Position numbers and translations under genes: made by a program
Source of the DNA: Rostratula benghalensis
Lineage: Eukaryota > Chordata > Aves > Charadriiformes > Rostratulidae
Assembly: GCA_013399305.1 (NCBI GenBank)
Contig: VXAI01000039.1
Span: 2,472,868-2,536,867, forward strand
Reading direction: 5' to 3'
DNA length: 64,000 nucleotides
Notes under the pieces: model-generated
What the model was told of the DNA's origin: nothing
Seen by the model: the letters and a program-made list of their open reading frames with translations, nothing else
The model's database searches: none
Shown: in pieces, positions 12,020 through 24,073 of the stretch
Layout of the letters: the number at the start of each line of letters is the position of its first letter
How positions within the stretch are numbered: position 1 is the first letter of the stretch

Positions 12020-15000
12020 CATGAACATTTACCCATGGTATGAAAGTCACTGCTGCAAGTTACCTCTGACACGAATCAACACCTTTTTTTCTGTGGGATC
12101 CCCTTCTTTCCTGCTAATGAATCACCACCTCAAATAATAGTGAAGCCCCAGAATTATCAGATGAGCATTCTGAAACTTAATAAGAAATATGTTTTCGTTC
12201 CAGCATGGGCTTCTTTGAGAGCAAAACAATACTTGTGGGAAAAACTGGGCTTTTCCAACATTTCACCTCCTGAAAATACCCGTGGTAGTTTATTCTGAAA
12301 TGGTTATTGAAACATATTCAAAGCATGTTATCAAATTGTTTTGTCTAAAAAACCCCAAGCATAACCACTTTTTAGATAAAAGAGCATTTCAAAGCATGAT
12401 TTGACAAACACACAAACCTCAAACTTCAGAAAACAGGAAAGAAATTAACATTCCATATTTTCCCCAATAAAACATTTTTAAAAAAAATTATCATCACTGC
12501 CTATCAGCTCATTAATCTACTCAACAAGACAGGCAAAGGGTTATCTCTGGAAAGAGGTTCACCTCAGCTATTTCTCTGGATTTGCTCATTGCCTCTTGAT
12601 ACCGTCTGCTTTTCAGGGTCGTGCTGCCCACGTCTGCTCTCCTTGGGCATCCAGATGTCCCAGCCAGCTCGCCCGTGCTGCTTGGTCTCTGTGTCTGCAG
12701 CTTGCAAGTGCAGATATGTCAAGTTCTTCGACATCTTCAGGCTTCTTTTGGCAATCATGCAGAGCAATTTTATATGCTGATAGGCATGTTTCTTACATAA
12801 GCTTTTACTAAATTCCCACTACAGATCACTCTGGAAGCATGTTTTTTTCTTTTTTTTCCACAATTTTCTTCTATCAACACTAGCAAGAATTCGCTGGTAG
12901 TATAGGTGGGTGCTTCTTACAAGTTGTTTAAAAATTTAGAACTTTAAAAAAATCCCAAATTTCCTAGTATTCAGTTCCATCCTCCATGAATCAAAACCTG
13001 CTGGCTGCACAGCCCCATTCAAGAAAATATCGGAGCATCTTTTCAGACAGAGACAGGAAGGACTATGTAGTGTTAAGAAATTCAGAGGGTTAATGTGTTC
13101 CGGAAACCCATGAAGAAAGTAAGCAGGCGTTCATATGTCAGGATAGGACAATGGGGGTTTTTATAAAGAAAATGTTAATGTATGCTTAAGGCCTTCCAAG
13201 GTATTGTGCAGGTCAGTATTACGTCATTGATGATTTACATTTTCTGCTCTGTATCATTTTGAATTCCTGGCTTAGGAAAGCCAGCTAAAGCTAGATAAAC
13301 ATTGGGTGGGCTTGAATGGTGTATGTTCAGCTTCTAATAGCTTAATGACCCCTTTTCTCTCCCTGGGTTATCATTGTTATTATGTGTCTGATAACCAGAA
13401 ACTATTTAGTAGAATTGCAGAAGAAACCACCTAAGGTTTTACTAGCAGATTTGTGAAAAGGAAAAGGATGGGATGTAGAGGAATAATTTTAAGAAATGGT
13501 GAATAAACAGAGGCTTTTAAATTTAATTCCTGGCTGTCATCATCCTAATTAGCAATGGGTCTATTTGATGTCTCAGCTCAGAGAGAGTGAATAGTGCTGC
13601 TCTGTGTCTGTCATGGTAATTAATGTATTTTTGGGTAATAATCCAGTAACATGTACAGAGTCATATGCTAAATATATAGAGTATACTGTCCCAGAACAGT
13701 TATGTGACATACACCGAGTTATACCAGTGGTGATGTCCTCTGTCTGAATTGCTGAAAAAGCAGACTGAGGACATTAGGGTTGTCAACTAAACTGGAATAT
13801 TCAAGGGACTAGATAAAATCCCTGCAAATATACATTTAATTTAATAATAGTTATTTACCTTATAAGTCCTACTAATTTGGGATTGTTCTCCTCAACATGG
13901 AAACCATCTTCTTTGCACTTTCCACAAGGCACCAGAAACAGAGGGACAATAAAATCACAGCTGAGTGCAGCATATTCATCAGATAACAGCTCCGATTCTT
14001 TCCTGGAACTGGTGAGAGAAATGGGGTGTATCCCACTGACTCCAAAATGTGGTTGTGCTCATATTACATGCACAATGGTTATGAAAGGCAGATCTTAAAG
14101 CAAATCAGTAAATTCATATTAATTTTAGTGGGCTTTTGACCAGTCCTAAGCTGAAGCCTGTGGCTTTGAGGAATTTGATATCTACATTTTTATTTCCCTT
14201 TTAAACAATTCCAAGACTCCCAGTGTTCATTTCTTATATTACAGCAACCTTTCTGAGAAGTATTTTCTTGTGCCATGCAAACTAGAAGGTGACTGGAGTT
14301 TCAGAAGCAGATGAAAGACAGCATTATCCACTTTCTTCCTAGAGGAGGTATTTCATCATCTGACTTTGTCTTGAAGGACGTTCAGATCTGGATTTTAACA
14401 TTTGTGGAGAGGGGTAATTGCACATTATATGACTGCTGACACTAACATGCTATGCAATATGTTAATTTTTTGCTTGTTCATTAAACATATCAGTATAGAG
14501 TTAGATACATAATCAAAACATATTGCAAGATGTAATAGGTTATTCTCAGACAGGATATTTTACACCAACAACTGGACCTGAGCATACTTTTATAGTATAG
14601 CTTTTATTTTGAGAACTGTTGTGCTGTGAAATCACTGGCAAACAGTGCTGTGTGTTAGTTGCAGTAAGAATTGAAGATTTATCATTTAGAATTCTTCTCT
14701 TTTGGCATGACTTATGGGTTATAGTATATGGTTCTTGTGGGACTTTCACATCCTGACAGTGAATATAATTCCCCGCCATGCTAATGAAAATCAGTGTTCA
14801 TGCAGATATGTGGTTAGAATCATGGAATTAATAGCATTTGAGATTTGCATCCTGCACACGAATAGTGCTAACACTCAGCTCTTATATATTTCAATGTAAT
14901 GCTCAGTTCCTATAAATTTCAATGTATAGTTGGTATTCATATCCCCTGTTTTCAGAAACGAGGGAGAAATTGAGTAATCAAGATGCCACTTTCTATCCAT

Positions 15001-15994
15001 AGGAAAGTTAAATACAGATTTTGATTCAGCTGAGTCCTAGTGCAGTAACCACGGCAGAGCACTGTTTCTCATTGGGTTTAAGGAATGCGTGTGAACCGTA
15101 TGTTTTTCCTCACTCAAAGATAATTGCTGAACTTTCTCTGCATGGATGAAGATGATGTACATAAAAGGGTGCAGGTTTGAACTGGTAACAAAGATCTGTA
15201 CTGGTTTTGTTTGCATATAAAGGAGGCATGAATAGATTTTTCTGTTACTGCTGTGGTATTCATACACAGTATGCCAGTAACTCTTCCCAGAAAAGATGAA
15301 GTTTGACTTTCTGCACAATCTTTCTTAGGCTCTGGCATGTGTGACTTCACAAAACAGCCTAGGTGATGGACTGGGGGAAGAGATTTTGGTCTGCTTTTGG
15401 CAAGGGACCTGCTGGAGCCTGGAGATGATGGTGCTGCTGGAGCAACACTCTCCTGGGAGCAGAATTATGTTTGATGTGCATTGTTTGGGGTTTTTGTTCT
15501 TGTGAACCATGAAGCATGTACCTCTGGTTGAAGGAGCAGATAAGCCCTGTTGCTTGTCCTTTTTGTTTCCTTGTTTGGAAGTAGGGGCGATGGGTACAAC
15601 CATGGGTGGTTTCACTGATGTATACTCTGGTGCACAGTATGTGTTCAGAAAGGTCCATTAGAGCTGAAATAAGCTCCTGAAGTTAGATGCTGTGAGCTAG
15701 AAGATCCTGTCCTATCTGTTACTGTTCAGCACTGAGTTGGCAGACTGGACTCACATTTTTTAAGAGAAGTGACATTTGGCTTATCTTTGAAAATTATTTT
15801 GAAAATAGCCACATTAAACTCTGTCACTGCAAGATACTTGCTTCTTATTTTTACTTTGGTCTTTGGTGAATTCAGTTGCTGCATCTTAGTGTCACTGTTA
15901 CTTTTCATAGGGCTGGAGCAAAGTGTGAGTTTTCTATACAGCCTATCATGAATAGGAAGGAAGCAAGGATGGGTAGACTGGATGGAATACAGAG

Positions 15995-17870
15995 AAACTG
16001 TCTGAGTGGCCAGGAACCAGATTAGGCAAGCTAAAGTACAGATAGAATTAAATCTGGGCAGGGACATCAAGGACAACAAGAAAAATTTCTATAGATATGT
16101 CAGGGATAAAGGCAAGAACAGGGAAGATGTGGGCCCTCTCCAGAAGGACATTGGAGACCTGGTCACCCAGGATGTGGAAAAGGCCGAGTTACTGAACAAC
16201 TTTTTTGCCTCAGTCTTCACTGGCAAGGGCTCTAACCACACTGCCCAAGTCACAGAAGGCAAAACGAAGGGCTATGAGAATGAACTCCCCAATATAGGAG
16301 AAGATCATGTTCGAGACCATCTAAGGAACCTGAAGGTGCATAAGTCTATGGGACCTGATGAAATCCATCCATTGGCCCTGAGGGAGCTGGTGGATGCTGC
16401 TAAGCCACTTTCCATCATATTTAAGAAGGCATGGCATCTGGGGAAGTTCCTGCTGACTGGAAAAAGGGTAACATAAACCCAATATTCAAAAAGGGCAAAA
16501 AGGAAGACCCGGGGAACGACAGGACAGTTAGTCTCACCTGGCAAAATCATGGAGCAGATCTTCCTGGAATCTCTGCTAAGGCCCATGGAAAATAAGGAGG
16601 TAATTGGTGACAGCCAACATGGTTTCACCTAGGGCAAATCATGCATGACAAATTTGGTGGCCTTTTATGATATTGCCACAACTTTAGTAGACAAGGGCAG
16701 GGCAACAGATGTCATCTACCTGGACTTATGCAAAGTGTTTGAAACTGTCTTCAACAGCATCCTGGTCTCAAAAGAGGAAAGTAATGGGTTTGACGGACGG
16801 GCCACTCAGCAGATAAGGAACTGGCTGGGTGACCACACTCAAAGGGTTGTGATCAACAGCTCAATGTCCAAGTGGTGGCCAGTGACAAGTGGTGTTCCTC
16901 AGGGGTTGGTACTGGGATCAGCACTGTTTAACATCTTTGTTGAAGACAAAGACAGTGGGATAGAGTGCACTCCCAGCAAGCTTGGCAATGGCACCAAGCT
17001 GTGTGGTGTGGTCAGCAGACTGGAGGAAAAGGACAGGGACCACCCAGAGAGACCTGGGCAGGCTTGAGAGCTGGGCTTGTACAAACCTCATGAAGTCCAA
17101 CCAAGCTAAGTGCAGGGTCCTGCAGCTGGGATGTGGCAATTCCAAGCACAAATACGGGTTGAGCGGAGAATGGCTGGAAAGCAGTCCTGAGGAGAAGGAC
17201 TTGGGAGTAATGGTGGATGAAAAGCTCAACAGGAGCCAGTAGTGCACGCTGTCAGCCTAGAAAGCCAACTGCATCCTGGATTGCATCAAAAGAAGCATGG
17301 CCAGCAAGTCATGGGAGGTGATTCTACTCCTCTACTCTGTGCTTGTGAGACCCCACCTGGAGTACTGGAGCTCTGGAGTCCTCAACATAGAAAGGACAGG
17401 GAACTGTTGGAATGAGTCCAGCAGAGGGCCACAAAGATGCTCAGAGGGCTCAGGACCCCTTCGATGAAGACAGTCTGAGAGAACTGGGATGTTCAGCCTG
17501 GAGAAAAGAAGGTTCTGGGGAGACCTTACTGCGGCCTTCCAATATGTGAAGAGAGCCTACAGGAGAGATGGGGAGGGACTTTTTGTCAGAAAGTGTAGTG
17601 ACAGGACAAGGGCTAATGGTTTTAAATTGAACAAGGGGAGATTTAGATTAGATACTAGAAAAAAATTCTTTACTGTGAGGGTGGTGAGACACTGGTCCAG
17701 GTTGCCCAGAGAAGCTGTAGAAACCCCATCCCTGGAAGTGTTCATGGCCAGGGTGGATGGGACTTTGAGCAATCTGGTCTAGTGGGAAGTGTCTTTAACC
17801 ATGGCAGGGCATGGCACTCAGTGATCCTTAAGGGCCCTTCCAACTCTAACCATTCTACGATTCTATGAAT
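15995..17870 (+). mobile_element. CR1 LINE, about 1.9 kb, RT-containing, 5'-truncated
   Basis: This is the longest CR1 copy in the window, in plus orientation. It begins inside ORF2 upstream of the reverse transcriptase (translated '[20 protein letters not shown]', '[18 protein letters not shown]'). It runs through the RT domain and the C-terminal region and ends at 17861-17870 in the avian 3' signature CCATTCTACGATTCTATGAA. The 3' UTR includes 'GGGCCCTTCCAACTCTAACC'. The copy lacks the 5' UTR, ORF1 and the endonuclease part of ORF2, so it was 5'-truncated on insertion, as is typical for CR1. Divergence is moderate: most of the protein is legible but broken by frameshifts and stops. No clear target-site duplication was identified. 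Confidence 0.95.
16006..17782 (+). pseudogene. CR1 ORF2 remnant: reverse transcriptase and C-terminal region, inactivated
   Basis: CR1 ORF2 normally encodes an endonuclease and a reverse transcriptase for target-primed reverse transcription. Here 16006-16476 reads the linker and early RT ([26 protein letters not shown]). A one-base loss near 16440 shifts the frame, and a stop (TAG) near 16629 replaces the lysine in the usual FTKGKS motif. The frame at 16645-17067 holds RT core motifs (VIYLDLCKVFETV, TSGVPQGLVLGSALFNIFV). The catalytic FADD box is KLGNGTKL at 16978-17001, so both catalytic aspartates are lost. After 17067 reading moves to another frame (ESSPEEKDLGVMVDEKLN, 17170-17230). A final open piece at 17489-17782 carries SLEKRRFWGDL, CSDRTRANGFKL, RKKFFTVRVV and RLPREAVETPSLEVF and ends in a natural ORF2-type stop. 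It cannot encode an active enzyme. Confidence 0.93.
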
Positions 17871-20800
17871 CAAAGGAGCTTATGTGGTTTAGTTTTGCCT
17901 ATTATTTCAGCAGTTCTATTAAATAAGTTAATTGTGATTGAAAATTGAGCAAAGAGGCACATAGAAAATCTTGTTCTTTGTGAAATAATTGAGCAAATTA
18001 GTTACTTGCTATCTCACCCAATGTTATATGGTTCTCTTTTATCAACTGGTCTTTTTTGAATATAACACAAATGCTGTAGATCAGGAAACCTATTTGACAT
18101 GTGCTATAGCAGCACTCAGTTTCAGAAGGAGGAAATATATACAAGTTCAGAAAGCCTTTCATGTCCAGTGTCTAAGAAAGGAAGTAGCTACTACGAATCA
18201 TGGGCTGTGTTGGCTAACTCCAAAATATCAAGTTTTCATATGTAGAAGTTTCTGTGAATTCAGTGAATGACTATATAACTTCCAGACAGTTCTCTCAACT
18301 ATCATCATGCATATCTTAAACTTTTTTTTCATTTTTTTAAATGCTGAATTCTTATAATAAACTCATATGAGAACTCTTGGGCTCAGAGCAATAAAGCCAG
18401 GTAGAAAGCAGGAAAGTCTTGAGAACTTCACTGGGACTCAGATTTCACGCATGGTGCTTTCCCTGTGAGCCAGAGGTTGATCTCTCAGTGTAAGGACAAA
18501 AGAGTGTATAGCCAGCCTTCATTTCTGTTTCTGCTCCTTCATTGCAACACAAACTCATTCCTGGATATTAACATTCTTCCCTCACTCTGCTTGGTGCTGT
18601 GGCTAATAACTATTTATGGAAAAAACCCAACAGGCTGAATATGCTGCTTGACCGCTGGCGGCCTTAGAATGGAAGATATATTAGCAAGCTGATGATATCA
18701 TTGCCTTTCTGCTGGTGAGTATAGCTAGCCACATATTTTTATAGGTTGGTCGGGAACAGTTAAAGAAGTATTTTAGCAGATCTCTGGGTGCCATTATGAA
18801 CTTACTTAACTCCTTTTCCCATTTTCAGATCATTTAGTTTAAAGTCTCTCGTGTGACATTTGTTAATCAGGTTATATATATAGAATCAGAAGCAAATGAA
18901 AATTAGAATAATTTGTAAAAATGAGAATAGGTTAAAACAAATCTGTGCTTTTCTGTTCATATATTTTCATTTTTATTACAGTAGTGAAATGCTTAATAAT
19001 GTACTCTTCAGCTGGTGAAATATATCTTACAATTGTAGAATTAGCGCATATTTTGGAAAACTCCAACAAGAATAAAAGGATACATAGTTTTATGACTAGG
19101 TAGCGAATTGGCAGCATTGCCTGCATGCTAAGTGCAGCTAAAATAACGTAACTAATGAGATAATATGGGATAACATATGAAAGTAAATAAAAAGGTGTCG
19201 GATGGGTGAAGAAATGCTTTAAGTTAAATCCAAAATATAGAGGTAGTTCAAATAACATTACAATTCTGACTTGGGCTGGTGAAAGTTTGGAAAGGGAGAG
19301 TTAAGGCTGCTCCATACTTAATATGCCCTGGTGCCTTTCCAACAAATATTTTATTACGTGAGCTCTCCCAGTGATTTTGGAATATAAGCAGCATTTTGGA
19401 CCTCCACAGGGGTTTGACAGTGAATTTTTTCCCGTAGACCATTCAGCAAAACTGAAAGTCCAGAGAATTGGAAGAGAGAAAAATCTTCAGTTCCATTTTT
19501 GGGCTGTTACAGGCAAATAACCTTTCTGTGCAGCCTGCCTTCTCCCCCAACACCTTAAGCCATGGCTAAATTATTTTGTTTAAAACTTGGACCGTGGTCA
19601 GAGTTTGGGTAGAAGATTTTCATTTTATGTCACGAGAAAATGTTTTAGTTTCAGAGAAAGTTGCTTCCACCCCTTCTGCATAGGCCATTAGGCAAACCTG
19701 CAGTCAAACCTCTGTTCTTCCTGAATCAGATCAAAGGTTTTCTGCTAAAGGTGGTAAAATGGTAAGATGAACTCAAGCTTTCTCCACTGTAGGCTGGTAC
19801 CCTGACACTGAGCTATTCTGACACAATGCCACAAAAAACTTGTGTTTCTTCTCTTATGGGACATGAAATAAAAAGCTGGTTGGTGCTGTGGATGGTGACG
19901 GGATTGGAAGATGAGGATTTCGGTCTCAGCACTGACTGAAGTATCTGAGCCTCTTGCACATCCCAACTGGTTTTATAGCTGTCTGTTTTGCAAATGAGAA
20001 CATGAAAGCAAGAAAATGTGTTGCAGAGCTGGGAGTTGATTCCTCTTCATACAGGTACCTCATGCAGTGCAATGCTCCCAGGATGTCTTTTCTCACAGCT
20101 ACAGATTTTCTGCATGCAGCCAAAAGGGTTACTGATTCATCCAGCATTTCCTTTAGGTTGTCACTTTGTCCCTGCATGCTTTATGTGTCCAGTTTTTCCA
20201 TTTATATGAACAGGATAAGAATAAAATCCCGGTGCCTTCTATTGAATCAAGAGTAGGTGGTATAAACCAGCCTTCCTGGCTGTTCAGTGGAGATCAGAGT
20301 CGGTATCTCTTTAGTTTAGCTGTTAGCTGTACTATGGATACAAATTCTTTTGTTTGCAGTTTTCTTTTTCTTCCTAGGTTGAAACAAAATACCTTTATAC
20401 TTCCCACCAATAGCTCCCAAGACTTAGGGAAAATTAGCAAGGTTATAAAACCTACAGAGTGTGTGTGGTTTGCTGTTGCAGCTGCACTTTAAAGGAAAAG
20501 TAATATACTCACTTGTCCTCCTTAGAAAAGCATCTATAAATTAGCACTCTTTGAAAAGTTTCTGATGCCTAGAACAATTTTTATGTTACAGCCAAAATGT
20601 GGGTCCTCTGTTTCTAACACTTCAATCAATTTAAACTGTCTTGCCATGATCTGAGGGGTGCCTGCTCCAATCCTTTTCTTTATAACATTTTCTGACTATG
20701 CCTCTTTCTTCTAAGGGGCTGAGAAATGGGGCACCATAGAGGTGCAGAGTCCCCACAGGGACTCAGAGCCTCTTGCAAAGTTTGTGCTGAGATGGTCTAT

Positions 20801-23800
20801 AAGGCCAGCTCTCCATCCAGCAAGAGTGAGCATGACCATAGCTGGAGGTCCTGTGTCCTGCACAGCTCCCCCTTTGGTTGTGGGGTGGAGGCCATCATGC
20901 CTTCAGCAGGGATGGGATCATCACCTTCAGAGTGCATGGAGTGTGTTCGTGCCTTCACTGTGAGAGCCTGCTAACACTTCTGTCTCCAGCCACTCGGAGT
21001 GCTGGAATAGTTGTTTATCTATCACCCCTCGGCTCAGTGGGGCTAAGGGCGTACTTCAAAAATGCAGCACATTGTGCCTTCATGCAGCCCTAAGAAAGGA
21101 GAAACTTAAAACAAATGAGAATCATTTGTGTTAACTCTGTTGCCAAGGAGTCTTTCTTAAAGTCTCTCCCTCTGTAATGTCTGAGTGAAAATAACACTGA
21201 CTCTATTAAATCTTCAAGTTTCTTGCTTTTTGTCTATCAACGCTAGGATGAAGCAATCACAGTCCTCAGAGGTGCACATGAGTGAGATGAGTGGAGCAGA
21301 GATATTAGACGTCCTGTTGTCCTTCCATGCCCTGTCCTCTGCCTTTGTTAATCTGTGTGAGCAAATCAAACTGAAATTAAACTCTTAATTTATCACCATG
21401 TTGTGGTGACAGCAGGCAGGATCAGAACGCTTTACAAACACGTAGCACCACATTAACATCAGAAACAGATTCTTCCCCAGAGAGGAGAGAAGATTTTAAG
21501 GAATGCGGAAAGATACCACAGGGCTGTAATCCCTCTCACTGCACAGAAAACAACTGACTGTTATTGAAATACTCAGAGGGGGAGGTGGGTCCAATAATCT
21601 GCAGAACATATGTAGGATACGATTTTTCCACTGTCAAGAGTGGAGATGAGAAACTTGAAATAAACAAAATTAGGGAGGGTGAAAAAAGCCCACAACAACA
21701 ACAACAAAAAACATGGCAAAAGAGAAAAACGATACTGTATGGTGATAACTCGATGTGACTGCCTGGAGAAGTGAACTGCTCTCAGAAGCATCCCTCTGGA
21801 TGCAGGTTGCCTCTGCTACAGAGGACTGCAGGCTCTGCCCACATTCCTGTGCTGTCTTTGCATGGCATTCCCTGTTTTTGCAGGGACTGAGCCATCCCCT
21901 TGTCCCTTCATGGGATACTAGCAGGTATCCCAGGATCAGGGAGGGCCATCTGTGCGTATGCTCTGTGGTCCTGATTTAGTGAAACACTTAAACACATACT
22001 TAAAGGGTTTGCTGAATTGGACGCTGCACTTGCCACTGGCTCCCTCCACATGTCTTCTGGCTCCCTGACTCTTTGGCTCTGCAAGTGCTTTAAGATGCTT
22101 CTCCTATTGAAAGCTGGGTCCCTGTCTTGCTTCCTGGTGCCCAGAGGTGAAGGAGACAAGCTAGCGTTGCTTCAGCAGGTAGGTTTTTTGTGTGTTATTT
22201 TGTGGTGGGAGATGAGCTTGCTGGCCCTATCCTCATCCCAGCAGGTAGCAGCATACTGTGGTGTATGGGTCAACACTGCCCTGTCATGTCCTGCTGTCAA
22301 ACCCTGTAGAGTGAGGTCCCCAGCCCCACTGGTCTGCTGACCTCTGCCTGCCATAGATTTGCTGGTGGCACTGGTCTCCATGAGGAGACCTCCCATCCTG
22401 TCAGCTCCACTCCACGGCTATCACCCCCTGCCCAGAACGTCATGCCACAATAGGTACTCCATGGGGCTGTGCCTTCTATTGGCAGCAGTGACAAAGGGGA
22501 TGGAAAAAGGCTTCACATGAGTGGTTGTGTTTTAGAGATATTTTTGCCTTAACATTGTTCCATTTGGATGGGCTGTCTTTCCCATGAGGGGGGTAGGAAC
22601 GAAGTTTCAAAGCCTTTGCAAGTCTGACAAGTTTAAAGGTTACTGGCTGGATGAAGACCTTAAGACACGCCTTTTTAACTCCTATTTTAAACTCCTAAAT
22701 TCCCAATCTCTGAGAGCACATGGGGGATTTAAGACCCTACATCTGAGGCTTTGACAGGAATAAGTTCCAGAGCCCCTAAGTCACTTCTCTTTTAAATAAA
22801 GTTTACTCTCTCAGGATCTTTTCAAAACGTCACCTTCACTTCTGTATTCAACTCCAGAAAACAAAAATATTCAGAAATGTTTGGGTTCCCACAGAGGCTG
22901 GGTAAGACAAGTTTATTTATTCAGCCTTGCTTTGCTTCATCAAAGAAACCCCAACCAGGAGAAGTTGGAGTGCCCCATTCATTATGTGTCACCCAGCCTG
23001 AGAGTGCTCCTGCCTGCAGTAGTGATGCTCTGTGGGGAAATACAAACTTGCCAAGGCTCACTTACATCTGCCCAGCATGTGGTGCAGAACACTGATAGAT
23101 GCACAGATCTGACATGCTTTGGAGACCAGTCAAGGGGATAAGTGTTGGATGGCAGAAGCAGTGTGTGCTTCTCTCCCCAACAATTGCATGTAATTAGTGT
23201 GCCTGGTCAGTGCCCTGGCGGGCTCCTTTGCCAATTCCTGGGAGCCCAACTCTTCAATCAGTCTCAGCTGTGTCCTGCACTGGAGCAGATCAGAAGCAGA
23301 GCCTGTGGCTGTGCTGAAGCCTCTTTGGAGACCAACAAGACAAGGTGGAGTTATGTTCTCTCTGCAGAGGTCCATGCAAGCTTATGTGTCAATGGCTGGA
23401 CTGTTGGTTTGCTGTGCCACTATATGTCCATGTGGGATCCCCAGGCTTCCTCTGTGAGAGTTTGAATTTGGGTGGTTGGAGAAACTGAGCCCACAGGCTG
23501 ACACTGCGTCTCACCAACCCAAACCCTCCCCCCAGTATCCCTTTAAAACAGGCATTTCACCCCCCCATGAAGGAGTGGGTAAGGAAATCTGAATCAGCAG
23601 GATTGTTCTGTTCTAAGGTTTTCGTTGAGGAACTTTGTGTGGGTTGGAGTTCAGGACTTTGGCATCTCTGTTAATATCAAATGTCAGTTTTGGGTTTTCT
23701 ATCAAGTGGTGCTAGAGGGGGCAAACATACAGTGTTCAGTGCTGCAGCTGGGGACTGTTCCTCTGTGCAGTGCTGCCATTTGAAAAGGGGTGAGCAGATA

Positions 23801-23933
23801 GAAAACTATGCCTGAAACTGCTCTGAAAATGGACATGTCTGCATATTCACCTGCAAGATGCAAACACCTCCAAGGGCTTCACTTCAAGGGAAATAAGTAT
23901 TTTTCCTTTAAGAGGCTTTAAAAGAAAGGGTTC
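17871..23933. other. Non-coding unique sequence
   Basis: No gene is recognised. The segment 18590-18760 is repeat-free, includes a GC-rich spot (GACCGCTGGCGGCC at about 18650-18663) and could be a conserved element, but this cannot be judged without comparison. A MIR-like trace at 19978-20060 is listed separately. The segment 21390-21545 contains 'AACGCTTTACAAACAC', reminiscent of old LINE/SINE tails, but too short to call. Frames near 22020-22340 and 23140-23465 are overlapping and domain-free. Confidence 0.5.
19978..20060 (-). repeat. Ancient MIR-like SINE relic
   Basis: Read on the plus strand, 'GTTTTGCAAATGAGAACATGAAAGC ... GTTGCAGAGCTGGGAGTTGATTCCTC' parallels the antisense of the MIR core ('TTTTACAGATGAGGAAACTGAGGC ... 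GGCAGAGCTGGGATTCGAACCC'). Two blocks match in the right order and spacing, which is better than a single-motif hit. Boundaries are approximate. Such elements predate the bird-mammal split and survive in birds only as faint relics. Confidence 0.45.
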
Positions 23934-23994
23934 NNNNNNNNNNNNNNNNNNNNNNNNNNNNNNNNNNNNNNNNNNNNNNNNNNNNNNNNNNNNN
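23934..23994. other. Assembly gap (61 N)
   Basis: A run of 61 undetermined bases directly abuts the (AAAAG)n microsatellite on its right and a purine-rich AAAAGAAAGGG stretch on its left. The gap most likely hides more of the same repeat; its stated length need not be real. Confidence 0.98.
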
Positions 23995-24073
23995 AAAAGA
24001 AAAGAAAAGAAAAGAAAAGAAAAGAAAAGAAAAGAAAAGAAAAGAAAAGAAAAGAAAAGAAAAGAAAAGAAAA
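23995..24073. repeat. (AAAAG)n pentanucleotide microsatellite next to gap
   Basis: About 15 perfect AAAAG units without interruption, truncated on the left by the assembly gap. It is a homopurine tract on the plus strand. It may have arisen from a poly-A tail, but no transposon is recognisable to its left. True copy number is unknown. Confidence 0.95.

Larger units (their letters stand above)
7536..15994. other. Long non-coding unique region, with possible conserved elements
   Basis: No gene is recognised across about 8.5 kb. The segment 8040-8330 is AT-rich, repeat-free and TAATTA/TTGATTAA-bearing, resembling a vertebrate conserved non-coding element. A SINE-like trace lies near 8500-8580. 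A (GT)7 run is at 9340-9353. An AGGTCA inverted repeat at 12001-12018 is listed separately. A 20-bp local duplication of AAGCTGTAAGCCAC occurs at 8709-8722 and 8729-8742. Open frames up to 117 codons show no domains. Confidence 0.5.

Noticed and set aside
11973..12037. Exon-like segment with TTTTTTTCTACACAG acceptor and ATG/GTATGA donor
   Set aside because: 65 bp, not a multiple of three, no recognisable protein content and no partner exons; kept only as context for the AGGTCA pair.
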